64,000 nt of DNA from Herbiconiux aconitum (GCF_024979235.1 NZ_JANLCM010000001.1:248001-312000); one strand, 5' to 3'; positions 15,463 through 24,924 are shown, counted from the first letter of the stretch. The notes: generated from the letters alone by a model not told the origin. Numbers and translations are program-made.

Positions 15463-18400
15463 TTGTCCAGATCAGCAAGAGCGTGGAGGAATGTGGCCGT
15501 CGCCACAGCACTCTTCGTCGCAGCAACTCCCGTCTTTCTCAGCGCGCCGGCCTTCGCTGCCGGTGCGACCAGTGCCACCACCACGGCCACCGCATCCGGC
15601 CCCGTCGCTTCCGGCGACGACTGGTCGGTCGTCGAGGTTCCCGGCGGCTACGAGGTCACGAAGACCCTCGCGGCCCCGATCGACATCCGGAGCGACGCCC
15701 CCACCCTCTGGGCCGACGGCGTCGAGCTCGGCATCGCGACCCAGTCGCTCGACGGCCTCACCCTCTCCCTCACCACCACCGACCCTGAGGTCGCCACCGC
15801 GACCGAGGTCGACCAGGGCTGGTCGGGCGCAGGCGACCCCACGATCGAGGCGCCGGTCGACAGCTCCGAGCTGCACTCCCTGACCGACCAGGTGCCGCTG
15901 GCGAAGCCGGATGCACCCACCCTCGCCGAAGACCCCTCGACCCCGGGGCAGTACGAGGTCGAGCGCGACGACTACAACCTGGGCGATGAGGCGGAGGACA
16001 TCCGCGACTTCGGCCGCAAGGGCGAGATCCGCGCCGCCGTGTGGATGCCGATCGGCGCCCCCGGTGAGCGCCCGGTCGTGGTGTTCCTGCACGGTCGGCA
16101 CACCTCGTGCGCCGGCGCCATCCCGTCGGGGGCGGTCGCCCGCGCCTGGCCCTGCTACCCGGCTGACGAGTCGACCGGTTACGAAGGCCAGGTCGATGTC
16201 GAGAGCTACCTCGGCTACAACGACGCAGCGCAGATCCTCGCGTCGCAGGGCTATGCCGTAGTGTCGATCTCGGCCAACGCGATCAACGCCCTCGACGGCT
16301 CGCTCGCCGATGACACCGGTGCCGCAGCCCGCGCGCAACTGGTGATGGACCACCTGACGCTCCTCCGGGAGGCGAACGACGGCCAGTCCGTCGGCCTCCC
16401 CGCAGCGCTGAAGGGCCGACTCGACCTGAACAACGTGGGCCTCATGGGCCACTCGCGTGGTGGCGAGGGCGTCGTGCGCGCCGCTCTGCTCAACATCCAG
16501 CAGGGCGAGCCGTTCGGCATCAAGGCCGTTCTGGGTATGGCTCCCACCGACTACTCGCGCATGACGCTTCCGGATGTTCCCACGGCGATGGTTCTGCCCT
16601 ACTGCGACGGCGACGTCGAAGACCAGATGGGCCAGAAGTACATCGACGACTCGCGTCACGCCTACGGCGACGACGTGCTGCGTTCCTCCGTGCTCGTAAT
16701 GGGCGGCAACCACAACTACTTCAACACCGCGTGGACGCCGGACAAGTACCCGGTCGCCACCAGTGACGACTGGTCGATCATGGATCGCAACCAGACCGAC
16801 CCGACCTGTGGCGCATCCGCTCCCAGCCGGCTCACCGCTGATGAGCAGTACGCCTTCGGCAACGCCTACATGGCCGGCTTCTTCCGTCTCACCCTCGGTG
16901 GCGACCAGCAGTTCATGCCGATGTTCGACGGCTCCGACGCCGAGCCTGCCTCGGCCGGTCGTGCCGACGTGCGCGTCTCGGCCACACTGCCCACATCCGA
17001 CCGCGTCGACATCGCGAACTTCGACACCCCCGACACCGCCATCCAGGCCGTCGGGGCGGGCACCTACCAGAACTGCGAGAGCATGAGCCCGCTCGACGTG
17101 CCGGCGACCCAGCCGTACTGCGTCACCGCGCTGCAGTTCGCGCAGGCTCCGGATTACGGATTCACCAGCGCCATCTACGGCAACGGCCGCGCCACCTCGG
17201 TGCCCTCGGCTCCGTCGCTGCACTTCACCTACACCGCTCCGGCTTCGCCCTCCGCGGCTGCCGGCGAGCTCCGCGTGCCGGTGCCTGCTGCGGCGGCGGA
17301 CTTCTCGGGCTCCGAGTCGCTGTCGTTCCGGGTGTCGCCGGATGACTCGGTGCCGATCGGTGGCAGCACCGACCTCACCGTGACCGTCGTCGACGGATCG
17401 GGCGGAAGCGCATCCGTCACCGCTTCGCAGTTCGGTGACGCACTGAACGTGCTGCCGGGTTCCACGAACCCGCTGCGCAAGGTGCTGCTGCAGCAGATCG
17501 CGGTGCCGGTCTCCGCCTTCACGGGCGTCGACCTCACCGACATCCAGCAGGTGCGGTTCACCGCTCCCCGGGCCGCGGGTGGCGTGCTGCTCTCCGACCT
17601 GAGCCTGTTCAACGCTCCGACGCTCGGAACGCCGACCATCTCCACCCGTCCGGTCGTGTCGATTCCGGATGTCGCGGTAGAAGAAGGAGCGGGAGTCGGC
17701 TCGGTCGACGTTCCGGTCGTTCTGTCCCGGCCGGCCGAGGAGGCCGCGACGGTGTTCGTGAGCGCGATCCCGTCGTCGTCGAGCGGCAAGGTGCTGTCGG
17801 CGATGCAGAAGGTGGAGTTCGCTCCGGGTGAGGTCTGCAAGACGGTGACCGTGCCCGTGCAGGGCGACTCGGCCACCTCGACCAGCGCGACGGCGTCGTT
17901 CATCACGAACGCGTCCGACACCCAGGGCGGCGCCACGATCGGTGACTCGTTCGGCAAGATCGTCGTTCGTGAAGACGACGGCGTGGTTGCACGCGACGGA
18001 ACCTCACTGCCCTCGGCTCCCGAGGTCGGTGCGCAGGGCGATGCCTGTGCCGAGGCGCTCGCGCTCTCGACTCCGGGCTCGCTCACGTCGTCGTCGGCGT
18101 CGCTCAACCGCGGCGACACGGTGACGGTGACGGGCAGCGGGTTCCGCACCGGCGAATCCGTCTCCCTCACGCTCGGAGCGGCCACCGTGGGAACGGTCGT
18201 CAGCACCGACGGAACGGTCTCGTTCGAGGTGACGGTTCCGGCCGACACCCCGTTCGGAACCAGCACCTTCACTGCCACGGGCGCCGGTTCGCGCTTCACG
18301 GCTGCCACGCCGGTGACCGTCGGACCGGCCGTCGACCGCATCGGTGGCGCCGACCGCTACGAGGTCGCGGTGAACACGTCGAAGGACGGGTTCCCCGACG

Positions 18401-19224
18401 GAGCGAAGACGGTCTACGTCGCCTCGGGCGCCGTGTTCCCGGATGCGCTCTCCGCGGCACCCGCGGCGGCCGTTGCCGATGCGCCGGTGCTGCTCACCAC
18501 GGCCGACACACTGCCGGCTGGGGTGAAGGCTGAGATCGAGCGGCTCAAGCCGACGTCGATCGTGATCGTCGGTGGCACGGCCAGCGTGAGCAAGGCTGTG
18601 GAGAAGCAGCTTGGTGCGATTGCGTCGGTCAGCCGCCTCGGTGGCGCCGACCGGTTCGCGGCCTCGCTCGCGGTGGCTGCGGCGGCCTTCCCGAAGGGTG
18701 CGACCACGGCTGTGCTCGCCACCGGACGGAACTTCCCGGATGCGCTCTCGGCGGGTGCCGCGATCGGTGCCCAGGGTCCGGTCATCCTGGTCGACGGTGA
18801 GGCCTCTGGTCTCGATGCCGCCACGACCAAGCTGCTGACCGACCTCGGGGTGAAGGAGATCGCGATCGCCGGTGGCGAGGCTTCGGTCTCGCCCGGCATC
18901 CAGGCCGACGCCGAGGCGATCACCGCCACGGTGCGACTCGGAGGTGCCGACCGCTACGCCGCGTCGCAGGCCATCAACGCGCACTTCTTCACCAGTGCCG
19001 ACCGCGTGCTGCTGGCGACCGGGGCGAACTTCCCCGACGCCCTCGCCGGGTCTGCTCTGGCGCCGAAGGTCGGTGGCCCGCTGTTCACGGTGCCCGGCAC
19101 CTGCATCCCCGCGGAGACGCTGGCGCAGATCACTTCGCTCGGGGCAACCCGTGTGACGCTGCTGGGTGGCGAGAACTCGCTGTCGACGGCGGTGGAGTCA
19201 CTCACCGCTTGCGCGGCCGCTTGA
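15463..19224 (+). CDS. Secreted alpha/beta-hydrolase with three cell-wall-binding type 2 repeats
   Basis: A 1253-residue exported protein from TTG 15463 with AGGAG 5 bases upstream. A Sec signal peptide ends near APAFA. The hydrolase domain carries VVVFLHG, the nucleophile elbow GHSRGGEG (Ser about 330), an acidic DGDVEDQ near 383 and GGNHNYF with the likely His near 416. A Calx-beta/Ig-like region follows (about 720-830), then a linker and three CW_binding_2 repeats from about 956 to the end, each opening with R(I/L)GGADR(Y/F) and containing a FPDAL(S/A) motif. It is probably retained on the cell wall. Substrate unknown. Confidence 0.88.
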   Translation: MSRSARAWRNVAVATALFVAATPVFLSAPAFAAGATSATTTATASGPVASGDDWSVVEVPGGYEVTKTLAAPIDIRSDAPTLWADGVELGIATQSLDGLTLSLTTTDPEVATATEVDQGWSGAGDPTIEAPVDSSELHSLTDQVPLAKPDAPTLAEDPSTPGQYEVERDDYNLGDEAEDIRDFGRKGEIRAAVWMPIGAPGERPVVVFLHGRHTSCAGAIPSGAVARAWPCYPADESTGYEGQVDVESYLGYNDAAQILASQGYAVVSISANAINALDGSLADDTGAAARAQLVMDHLTLLREANDGQSVGLPAALKGRLDLNNVGLMGHSRGGEGVVRAALLNIQQGEPFGIKAVLGMAPTDYSRMTLPDVPTAMVLPYCDGDVEDQMGQKYIDDSRHAYGDDVLRSSVLVMGGNHNYFNTAWTPDKYPVATSDDWSIMDRNQTDPTCGASAPSRLTADEQYAFGNAYMAGFFRLTLGGDQQFMPMFDGSDAEPASAGRADVRVSATLPTSDRVDIANFDTPDTAIQAVGAGTYQNCESMSPLDVPATQPYCVTALQFAQAPDYGFTSAIYGNGRATSVPSAPSLHFTYTAPASPSAAAGELRVPVPAAAADFSGSESLSFRVSPDDSVPIGGSTDLTVTVVDGSGGSASVTASQFGDALNVLPGSTNPLRKVLLQQIAVPVSAFTGVDLTDIQQVRFTAPRAAGGVLLSDLSLFNAPTLGTPTISTRPVVSIPDVAVEEGAGVGSVDVPVVLSRPAEEAATVFVSAIPSSSSGKVLSAMQKVEFAPGEVCKTVTVPVQGDSATSTSATASFITNASDTQGGATIGDSFGKIVVREDDGVVARDGTSLPSAPEVGAQGDACAEALALSTPGSLTSSSASLNRGDTVTVTGSGFRTGESVSLTLGAATVGTVVSTDGTVSFEVTVPADTPFGTSTFTATGAGSRFTAATPVTVGPAVDRIGGADRYEVAVNTSKDGFPDGAKTVYVASGAVFPDALSAAPAAAVADAPVLLTTADTLPAGVKAEIERLKPTSIVIVGGTASVSKAVEKQLGAIASVSRLGGADRFAASLAVAAAAFPKGATTAVLATGRNFPDALSAGAAIGAQGPVILVDGEASGLDAATTKLLTDLGVKEIAIAGGEASVSPGIQADAEAITATVRLGGADRYAASQAINAHFFTSADRVLLATGANFPDALAGSALAPKVGGPLFTVPGTCIPAETLAQITSLGATRVTLLGGENSLSTAVESLTACAAA

Positions 19225-19241
19225 CGCCAGTCGCATGAACT

Positions 19242-19285
19242 GTCCCGCCCCATCGCTCGCGCGGTGGGGCGGGACTTTGTCTTTT
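19242..19285 (+). terminator. Intrinsic terminator of the secreted hydrolase
   Basis: A perfect 11-base-pair stem (19242-19252 with 19265-19275) is followed by TTTGTCTTTT. Located 17 bases after the stop codon. Confidence 0.88.
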
Positions 19286-19360
19286 CTGACCCTGGCCGGT
19301 TCTTCTCAAACCATAACGATATTGTCAGCCCCATCGCCGTGGAATCACGAAGGAGGACGT

Positions 19361-20116
19361 GTGCGCCAACCGGTCGCCATCATCGCGAATAAGGTTCCTG
19401 AGATCACGGCGTTGTTCTGGGCGACCAAGATCCTGACGACGGGTATGGGTGAGACCACATCCGATTTCATCGTGACCACGATCGACCCGGTAGTCGGGGT
19501 CGCCGTCGCGTTCGTGGCTCTGGTGGCAGTGTTCGCCCTGCAGTTCCAAAGCCGCCGGTATGTTCCGTGGGTCTACTGGCTGACCGTGGTGATGGTCAGT
19601 GTGTTCGGCACGATGTCCGCCGATGTGGCGCACGTGCAGTTCGACATCCCGTACGCCATCTCGACCGGTGCGTTCGCGGCCGCACTAGCCGTCGTGTTCA
19701 GCGCCTGGTACCTGACGGAGCGAACACTGTCGATCCATCGGATCGACAGTACGCGCCGGGAGATCTTCTACTGGGCCACCGTGCTCACGAGTTTCGCGCT
19801 CGGCACGGCCGCCGGCGACCTGACTGCCACCGTGCTCGGTCTCGGCTACTTCGGATCTGGAGTGCTGTTCACCGCAGCCATCGCGGTGCCGGCCGTCGGA
19901 TATCGCTTCTTCCGCCTGAACGGAGTAGTCGCGTTTTGGATCGCTTACGTGCTGACCCGGCCGGTGGGAGCATCCTTCGCCGACTGGTTCGGAGTGGCAC
20001 CAGAGCGCGGCGGTGTCGGGATCGGCACGGGGCTCGTCAGTCTGGTGCTCGCCGCTGCCATCACTCTGTGTGTTATCGCGTTGAGTCGCAGCCCTGTCCG
20101 TCACCGGTGGCGCTGA
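19361..20116 (+). CDS. COG4705-type integral membrane protein
   Basis: A 251-residue polytopic membrane protein. The KVPEITALFWATKILTTGMGE opening is typical of a family of uncharacterised membrane-anchored proteins (COG4705), with about eight hydrophobic segments. The GTG at 19361 has a near-perfect AGGAGG four bases upstream and fixes the start. It follows the hydrolase terminator and so has its own promoter. Function unknown. Confidence 0.85.
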   Translation: MRQPVAIIANKVPEITALFWATKILTTGMGETTSDFIVTTIDPVVGVAVAFVALVAVFALQFQSRRYVPWVYWLTVVMVSVFGTMSADVAHVQFDIPYAISTGAFAAALAVVFSAWYLTERTLSIHRIDSTRREIFYWATVLTSFALGTAAGDLTATVLGLGYFGSGVLFTAAIAVPAVGYRFFRLNGVVAFWIAYVLTRPVGASFADWFGVAPERGGVGIGTGLVSLVLAAAITLCVIALSRSPVRHRWR

Positions 20117-20200
20117 GAGCAGGCAGGCAGTGGCGCCCCAGGTGCCACCCGCACTTCTCTGTGCACGGCCCCCGTCCGGGGGTCGCGGTACGCTGGAGTG

Positions 20201-20842
20201 GTGTCGATCCGTCAGGAACAGAAGGCGGAGACCCGCGCGCAGATCATGGCAGCCGCGGCCACCGAGTTCGCGGCGCACGGCTATGCGGGTGCGACGTTCA
20301 CGAGCATCGCTGCGGCGATGGGCAAGCCGAAGTCGGCGCTCGGCTACCACCAGTTCCGGTCGAAGCAGGAGATCGCGAGCGCGATCGTCTCGCAGCACTA
20401 TGAGCGCTGGGCGGCGTTCCGTGCGTCGGTCGATCGCTCGGTGCCGGCGGGGTTGCCCCGGCTGCTGAGCTTCATCTTGACGGTGGCGTTGGATGCGCGT
20501 GCCGACCCGCAGGGGCGTGCTGCCATCCGTCTGCTGCTCGAGCGCGGGTCGAGTGGTGTCGACATCGCCGAGCCGCCGTTCCGCTGGCGCGATCTGAGCA
20601 CGGCCGACGTCGAAGACGCGGTGCGGCTCGGGCAGCTGCCTGACGGCGGCGCGTCGTCGGCGGCTTCGGTGGGCGGGATGATTCTCACCGCGGGCCTCGG
20701 GCTGTTCGAGGCCGAGAACCACGGTGTGCAGCCGGTCGACACCGAGGCGGCGCTGCGCGCGCTGTGGCGCGCCCTGCTCGCCGGCGCGGGTGCCACCGAC
20801 GCCGAGGGCGCGCTCGCGGCGACCCGCTCGGTGCTGGAGTAG
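20201..20842 (+). CDS. TetR-family regulator
   Basis: About 213 residues. The N-terminal HTH reads AETRAQIMAAAATEF...TFTSIAAAMGKPKSALGYHQFRSKQEIA, the standard TetR layout. The general arrangement recalls gamma-butyrolactone receptor relatives, but the family cannot be assigned firmly. Start is GTG 20201 (or the adjacent GTG 20198) after CTGGAG. A short CCCCC-GTCC-GGGGG hairpin at 20169-20182 lies upstream. Targets unknown; it ends 4 bases before the convergent tiny zinc-finger gene. Confidence 0.85.
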   Translation: MSIRQEQKAETRAQIMAAAATEFAAHGYAGATFTSIAAAMGKPKSALGYHQFRSKQEIASAIVSQHYERWAAFRASVDRSVPAGLPRLLSFILTVALDARADPQGRAAIRLLLERGSSGVDIAEPPFRWRDLSTADVEDAVRLGQLPDGGASSAASVGGMILTAGLGLFEAENHGVQPVDTEAALRALWRALLAGAGATDAEGALAATRSVLE

Positions 20843-20845
20843 CCG

Positions 20846-21004
20846 CTACCCGACCCCGTGCCGTGAGCGTATCCAGAGCTCGTCGGCGCAATCCTCAGAA
20901 CAGGCGCGAGCGTTGTAGACCATGTCTTCGCGCCGCACCCGGATGCCGCAATTGCGGCACCGTCGGAGGCGAGCAACGAACCGCACGGTCGGCTGCGCCC
21001 TCAT
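20846..21004 (-). CDS. Tiny zinc-finger-like protein (52 aa)
   Basis: A 52-residue basic protein with CRNC (Cys16, Cys19) and ACSEDC (Cys35, Cys39), a four-cysteine zinc site. The ATG overlaps the stop of the upstream tiny gene as ATGA, so they are coupled. Such peptides are frequent in actinobacterial phages and integrative elements; assignment to one is inference. Confidence 0.65.
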   Translation of the reverse strand: MRAQPTVRFVARLRRCRNCGIRVRREDMVYNARACSEDCADELWIRSRHGVG

Positions 21005-21147
21005 GCGGCCTCACCCCGCACGTACTCGCGTAGGTAGGTGATGAGTATGGATTCCAGGTTCTCGCCTCGTGCCGCGGCAATAAGACGAGCTCGCTTTTCG
21101 AGGGCGTCGGATGCTCCGACGATCCGCTCTGATTCAGTGGCTGTCAT
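21001..21147 (-). CDS. Tiny helical protein (48 aa)
   Basis: A 48-residue protein starting MTATESERIVGASDALEK and continuing with ARGENLESILITYLREYV, compatible with a ribbon-helix-helix-like or short coiled DNA-binding fold. It is coupled to the zinc-finger gene and diverges from the small RHH gene across a 68-base AT-richer gap. Function unknown. Confidence 0.6.
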   Translation of the reverse strand: MTATESERIVGASDALEKRARLIAAARGENLESILITYLREYVRGEAA

Positions 21148-21215
21148 GGCCCAATTCTATCGGGTGACGCAACACCTAACCAGACTTTTGCTCAACTAAT
21201 TCGTGCCAATATTAG

Positions 21216-21365
21216 ATGGTGCCCAATCAGCCCAAAACCCCAGTCAAAGGCTTTCGCATCCCTGTCGACCTCTACGACGCCGCGTTGGCGAAGGCGCAGA
21301 GCGAAGGCCGCACTCTCACCGACGTCGTGCGCGAGGCACTACACCGCTACATCGACGCGGACTGA
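21216..21365 (+). CDS. Ribbon-helix-helix small DNA-binding protein (49 aa)
   Basis: A 49-residue protein from ATG 21216. KGFRIPVDLYDAALAKA forms the beta strand and first helix and GRTLTDVVREALHRYIDA the second helix, as in Arc/CopG-type regulators. Typical of mobile elements and antitoxin-like regulators, but no toxin gene is beside it. The upstream stretch TTTTGCTCAACTAATTCGTGCCAATATTAG is markedly AT-rich and could hold the promoter. Confidence 0.68.
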   Translation: MVPNQPKTPVKGFRIPVDLYDAALAKAQSEGRTLTDVVREALHRYIDAD

Positions 21366-21416
21366 CTTCCGCCCTTATGTCCAGCGGCGGACCAGCCCTC
21401 GCAGCACGATGAGCGC

Positions 21417-22043
21417 CTACTGCGACGCGCCCGCTGAGATCGTCCACAACGAGTACTCATCAGGGTCACGCAGCCCAGTCAGCTGGACGAAGGAAGGGTC
21501 GGTGCCCTCGATAGTCGATACATCGAACATCACTGAAACCTCCAAGCCGCCCTTCACATGAGTGTCGAAGGAGCTGACGTTGTCCAGAAATCCGAACCCG
21601 GCATCGACAAGCGCAGCAGAGATGGCTTGGGTGTCCCCCTTGATCAACGCAACCCAGGAGACGCCAGGAGTGGCAGTAATTATGCAGGTGACCGGCACCG
21701 CACGGGATACCGCTCGGACTTTAGGAGGGGGCGTGACAGCGTGCCAGGGCACGTCTGATTCAAACCAGGCCGCCAATCCGTCGCAATTGATCCCATCGAC
21801 CGTCGACGCTGAGGCCGATTCGTCGGGAGTCGTCGGTGTCGATGGCGCAGTATCGCCCGGTGCAGGCGCCACTGCGTCCTGATCTGCGGGTGTCGCGGTA
21901 GCGCTGTCTTCTGACCCGTAACTTCTGGTAGACGAGTCTGTCGCCTTCGGAGGACCCGTGGCGGGGACGCAAGACGCTAACATCAACGTCGCTGCGATCA
22001 AGCTCGCCCACACGCTGAAATGTGCCCGCTTCGCGCGCCCCAT
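21417..22043 (-). CDS. Secreted lipoprotein of unknown function
   Basis: A 208-residue lipoprotein: basic N-terminus MGRAKRAHFS, hydrophobic segment, lipobox LASC, then a long Thr/Ser/Ala/Pro-rich linker and a globular domain with two cysteines (about 95 and 130) that could form a disulfide. ATG 22043 follows GAGGGGCGGAG. It is the first gene of the lower-GC surface region and diverges from the VanZ-like gene. Function unknown. Confidence 0.78.
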   Translation of the reverse strand: MGRAKRAHFSVWASLIAATLMLASCVPATGPPKATDSSTRSYGSEDSATATPADQDAVAPAPGDTAPSTPTTPDESASASTVDGINCDGLAAWFESDVPWHAVTPPPKVRAVSRAVPVTCIITATPGVSWVALIKGDTQAISAALVDAGFGFLDNVSSFDTHVKGGLEVSVMFDVSTIEGTDPSFVQLTGLRDPDEYSLWTISAGASQ

Positions 22044-22142
22044 ACTCCGCCCCTCGCGTGAAAATCCTATTCCTCCATTCTGTGCCGATGAGATGGGTAA
22101 GCGCGGTCTCGATATGATCGAGCTCAGCCAGAGGGAGGCACC

Positions 22143-22592
22143 CTGTACAGATCGCCGATAGTGCGGCAAGTCTCCACCGTGCTAATCATTGTGTACGGAA
22201 TAGCTGTATTGGTCGTGGTCGCTTGGCCAACGCCCGTCGACTCAGGATCAGGCGGGCTGTTGTTCCGTGCCCTTCGCGTCTTGCACCAACATGGGCTGCC
22301 GGAGTTCGTCAGTTACAACGTCGTCGAATTTGCAGCGAACATCGCAATGTTCGTGCCACTCGGCGTCCTGATTGCTTTGCTGTTCGGTCCGCGCTGGTGG
22401 TGGGTCACAATTGTGGCTTGCCTAGCCCTTTCGATCTCGATCGAGGTCTACCAGTATCAATTCCTGCCGTACCGGTATGCGACCGTCCGAGACGTGCTGG
22501 CAAATTCCGCGGGCGGAGCAATCGGCGCAATCGCTGCAGTTATCGCGATCGCCTGGCTTCGTCGTTCCTGGGTTGAAGAGGAACCAAGATGA
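22143..22592 (+). CDS. VanZ-like membrane protein
   Basis: About 143-149 residues with four hydrophobic segments and the VanZ-like pattern NVVEFAANIAMFVPLGVL followed by LSISIEVYQ and YATVRDVLANSAGGAIGA. VanZ relatives often accompany surface polysaccharide genes; their activity is not well defined. Start is uncertain: the strong GGGAGG site at 22133-22138 is spaced for a CTG at 22143, while GTG 22161 is the first conventional start and is 22 bases away from it. Confidence 0.82.
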   Translation: MYRSPIVRQVSTVLIIVYGIAVLVVVAWPTPVDSGSGGLLFRALRVLHQHGLPEFVSYNVVEFAANIAMFVPLGVLIALLFGPRWWWVTIVACLALSISIEVYQYQFLPYRYATVRDVLANSAGGAIGAIAAVIAIAWLRRSWVEEEPR

Positions 22593-22807
22593 TCACGACA
22601 GTGCAGCCATGCGAATCACACGGCGTCGTTTGGGTCCTCATCGAGAATCGCATCGGGAAATCCTGGTGCCCGTTTTGCGAACCGGCGCCCGAGAGTCGGT
22701 GGGGGGCTCACCTCGCGGGGTCGCCCGAACCCCCCGATTACCCAACGGGCGCAGGAACACTCCGATCGATTCCCTCGGCGAGGTATGGCGCAAGGGATTT
22801 CGCATAG
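22589..22807 (+). CDS. Possible small CPFC-motif protein
   Basis: A 72-residue frame whose ATG overlaps the VanZ stop (ATGA). It contains an early cysteine and WCPFC, which could bind a metal. It overlaps the 3' end of the convergent acyltransferase gene by about 70 bases, and the last third looks random. It may be a chance frame. Confidence 0.3.
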   Translation: MITTVQPCESHGVVWVLIENRIGKSWCPFCEPAPESRWGAHLAGSPEPPDYPTGAGTLRSIPSARYGARDFA

Positions 22808-24924
22808 GTCTGCGTAAGGTGGGCGCCGCCATCGCGATAAACCGGCACATTGCCCACGACAGATGGGCAGAAGCCGTCGCGACAAAAATACTGGGTGAGA
22901 TCAACCAGATTCACACCTTCGACCGAGGCGGCCGCCGTGAGTAAGGGGTCGGGGAGCTGCCCGTCGAGGGGAGTACCGCAATCGTTTTGCTTCGGATCGA
23001 AGCCGACCCGCTGGTAACAAAGCATGGCCTCGTCGGACACTGCCGGCACATCGGGCACGACTACAAGTTTGGTTCCAGAGTCCAGAACTCTCTGAAAGGC
23101 TTCCGCAAAACCTTCCGGGAAGTTGCCCTTCGTTCGCGCTGAATGCGCGATAACGATGTCGTACTCGCCACTCGATACACGATCAAGGATCTTCGGCATC
23201 ATCTCGCCGCACTTGTCGGTCAGCTTCGTGGAGAGCAGACAGCCATCACCAGTGAAGGCGTCGACCGCCCAATTTCCTTGAGTGACACCACCGAAGACCG
23301 CGGGTAGGAGATGCTGAGCATGGCTGTCGCCGACGACCGCCACCCTAACCGAATCTGCATTCCGGATGCCATATGGACATGGCTTCAGATCGCCAGTCGT
23401 TTGAATCCAGCAGAGCGACTTGCCATCGACCTTCATCTGATCGTCGGGCGCATCCGCGGCTGTCGGCGTGAGAGTTGACCCCAAGTCGACATCCGAACAG
23501 TCTGACGCGGGGTCCATGGCTGCAGCGCCGCGGCATCGAGTCGCGTCATCGACGTCGCCGACACCTTCGTCGGCGACCACACCCTGTGACGCATTCAAAC
23601 CGACCTCCGCAGCAGCCGTGTTCGGCAGGTCGTTGGTGCGAACGAAGGCGACGTAAACCAAGGCAATTGCAACGGCGCCCATGACACCGAACAGGGCAAT
23701 CCTCGGGGTAGTCCTCCGCCAGAAGTTCCTCCGGCGTTTCTTCCGGCGACGAAGCTCCCTTGTCGACAGCTTGACCGGAGTCAGCCAAGTGGATTTGCGG
23801 ATGGGATCCTCGACCAAATGGTACGAGAGAACGCTGACGGCGACGAGGATCGCCGAGGCGACGATGTAGTAGAAGATGTTGTCTCCCGGCATTACCGCCA
23901 GCAACAAGATCAGCACCGGGAAGTGCCAGAGGTAGAGAGAGTACGAAATGTCTCCTACGTACCGACTGGCTCTGTTGGTCAGGGGCCAAAGGTATGGCTG
24001 ATTCCCCTGTTCGCCCGCCAGCAGCACCAGCGCTGTCGCGAGTGTTGGCAGCGCCGCCGCGGGCGCTGGAAACCCCTGAGCGGGGTCCACGACGAAGCAG
24101 GCTGCGACTATCAGGGCGAATCCGACCCAACTCATCACGGTGCGCAGCGTCACGCTCTTAGACGTGAAGTACACGCCGAATACCGCTACTAAGGCGCCGA
24201 CACCGAGCTCCCATGCGCGATCGAAGGAGCTGAAGTACGCGAGATTGGTGTCTGCCTTCGAGAGATATAGGGCGTAAACGAACGATGCGACTGAGAGCAC
24301 TCCGATGGTGGTGCCGACGGCAACTCTTCGTCGTCCCGAACTCCACGCGAAGATCTTGATTCCGACAGCGAGAACCCCCAGCATCACCCAGGGCCACACG
24401 AAGTAGAACTGTTCTTCAACCGCTAGAGACCAGTAATGCTGAACCGGGCTGGGCTGAAGATCCTGCTGAAAATAGTCGGTTCCCTGAAGTGCGAGGTTCC
24501 AGTTCGATGAGAAAAGCAAAGCCCAGAACGAATCAGTTGCCGTCCGGACGAAGCGGCTCCCCGGGGTAAGGAAATACGCCACAGTCACCGTGACGACTAA
24601 CACGAGTATCGCGGCAGGCAGGATCCGCTTAACCCGGCGCTTGTAGAAACCTACGAAGGAGATCGTCTTCGTCCGGTCGTGTTCACGAAGCAGCAACCCG
24701 GTAATCAAGTAGCCGCTCAGCACAAAGAAGACATCGACCCCGACGAAACCACCTGCCGGCCACCCGAGCATGTGATTGAGAATCACTGCGACGACTGCCA
24801 ATGCCCTGAGCCCCTGCACATCGCGCCGGATGTTATGTGTTGCAGGAGACTTTTCCGTCGGCGCAGCCGGCCCAGAGCGGCTTCGCCGCGATTCCAGGCT
24901 CGTAATATTGCGTTCTGATGCCAT
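22738..24924 (-). CDS. OafA-type acyltransferase-3 fused to SGNH hydrolase domain
   Basis: A 728-residue membrane O-acyltransferase. The membrane part starts with DVQGLRALAVVAVILNHM, contains FVGVDVFFVLSGYLITG and FYKRRVKRILPA, and spans about ten segments. A final transmembrane helix near 415-435 leads to an extracytoplasmic SGNH domain with VVGDSHAQH (Ser about 531) and GGAHLTQ (His about 699). This is the standard arrangement of enzymes that acetylate cell-surface glycans. ATG 24924 is preceded by a GGGGGG ribosome site. It probably decorates the polymer made by the locus. Confidence 0.92.
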   Translation of the reverse strand: MASERNITSLESRRSRSGPAAPTEKSPATHNIRRDVQGLRALAVVAVILNHMLGWPAGGFVGVDVFFVLSGYLITGLLLREHDRTKTISFVGFYKRRVKRILPAAILVLVVTVTVAYFLTPGSRFVRTATDSFWALLFSSNWNLALQGTDYFQQDLQPSPVQHYWSLAVEEQFYFVWPWVMLGVLAVGIKIFAWSSGRRRVAVGTTIGVLSVASFVYALYLSKADTNLAYFSSFDRAWELGVGALVAVFGVYFTSKSVTLRTVMSWVGFALIVAACFVVDPAQGFPAPAAALPTLATALVLLAGEQGNQPYLWPLTNRASRYVGDISYSLYLWHFPVLILLLAVMPGDNIFYYIVASAILVAVSVLSYHLVEDPIRKSTWLTPVKLSTRELRRRKKRRRNFWRRTTPRIALFGVMGAVAIALVYVAFVRTNDLPNTAAAEVGLNASQGVVADEGVGDVDDATRCRGAAAMDPASDCSDVDLGSTLTPTAADAPDDQMKVDGKSLCWIQTTGDLKPCPYGIRNADSVRVAVVGDSHAQHLLPAVFGGVTQGNWAVDAFTGDGCLLSTKLTDKCGEMMPKILDRVSSGEYDIVIAHSARTKGNFPEGFAEAFQRVLDSGTKLVVVPDVPAVSDEAMLCYQRVGFDPKQNDCGTPLDGQLPDPLLTAAASVEGVNLVDLTQYFCRDGFCPSVVGNVPVYRDGGAHLTQTYAKSLAPYLAEGIDRSVPAPVG

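Noticed and set aside
15472..17223. Long minus-strand frame opposite the secreted hydrolase
   Set aside because: Shadow composition and no recognisable domain; the plus frame has a signal peptide and enzyme motifs.
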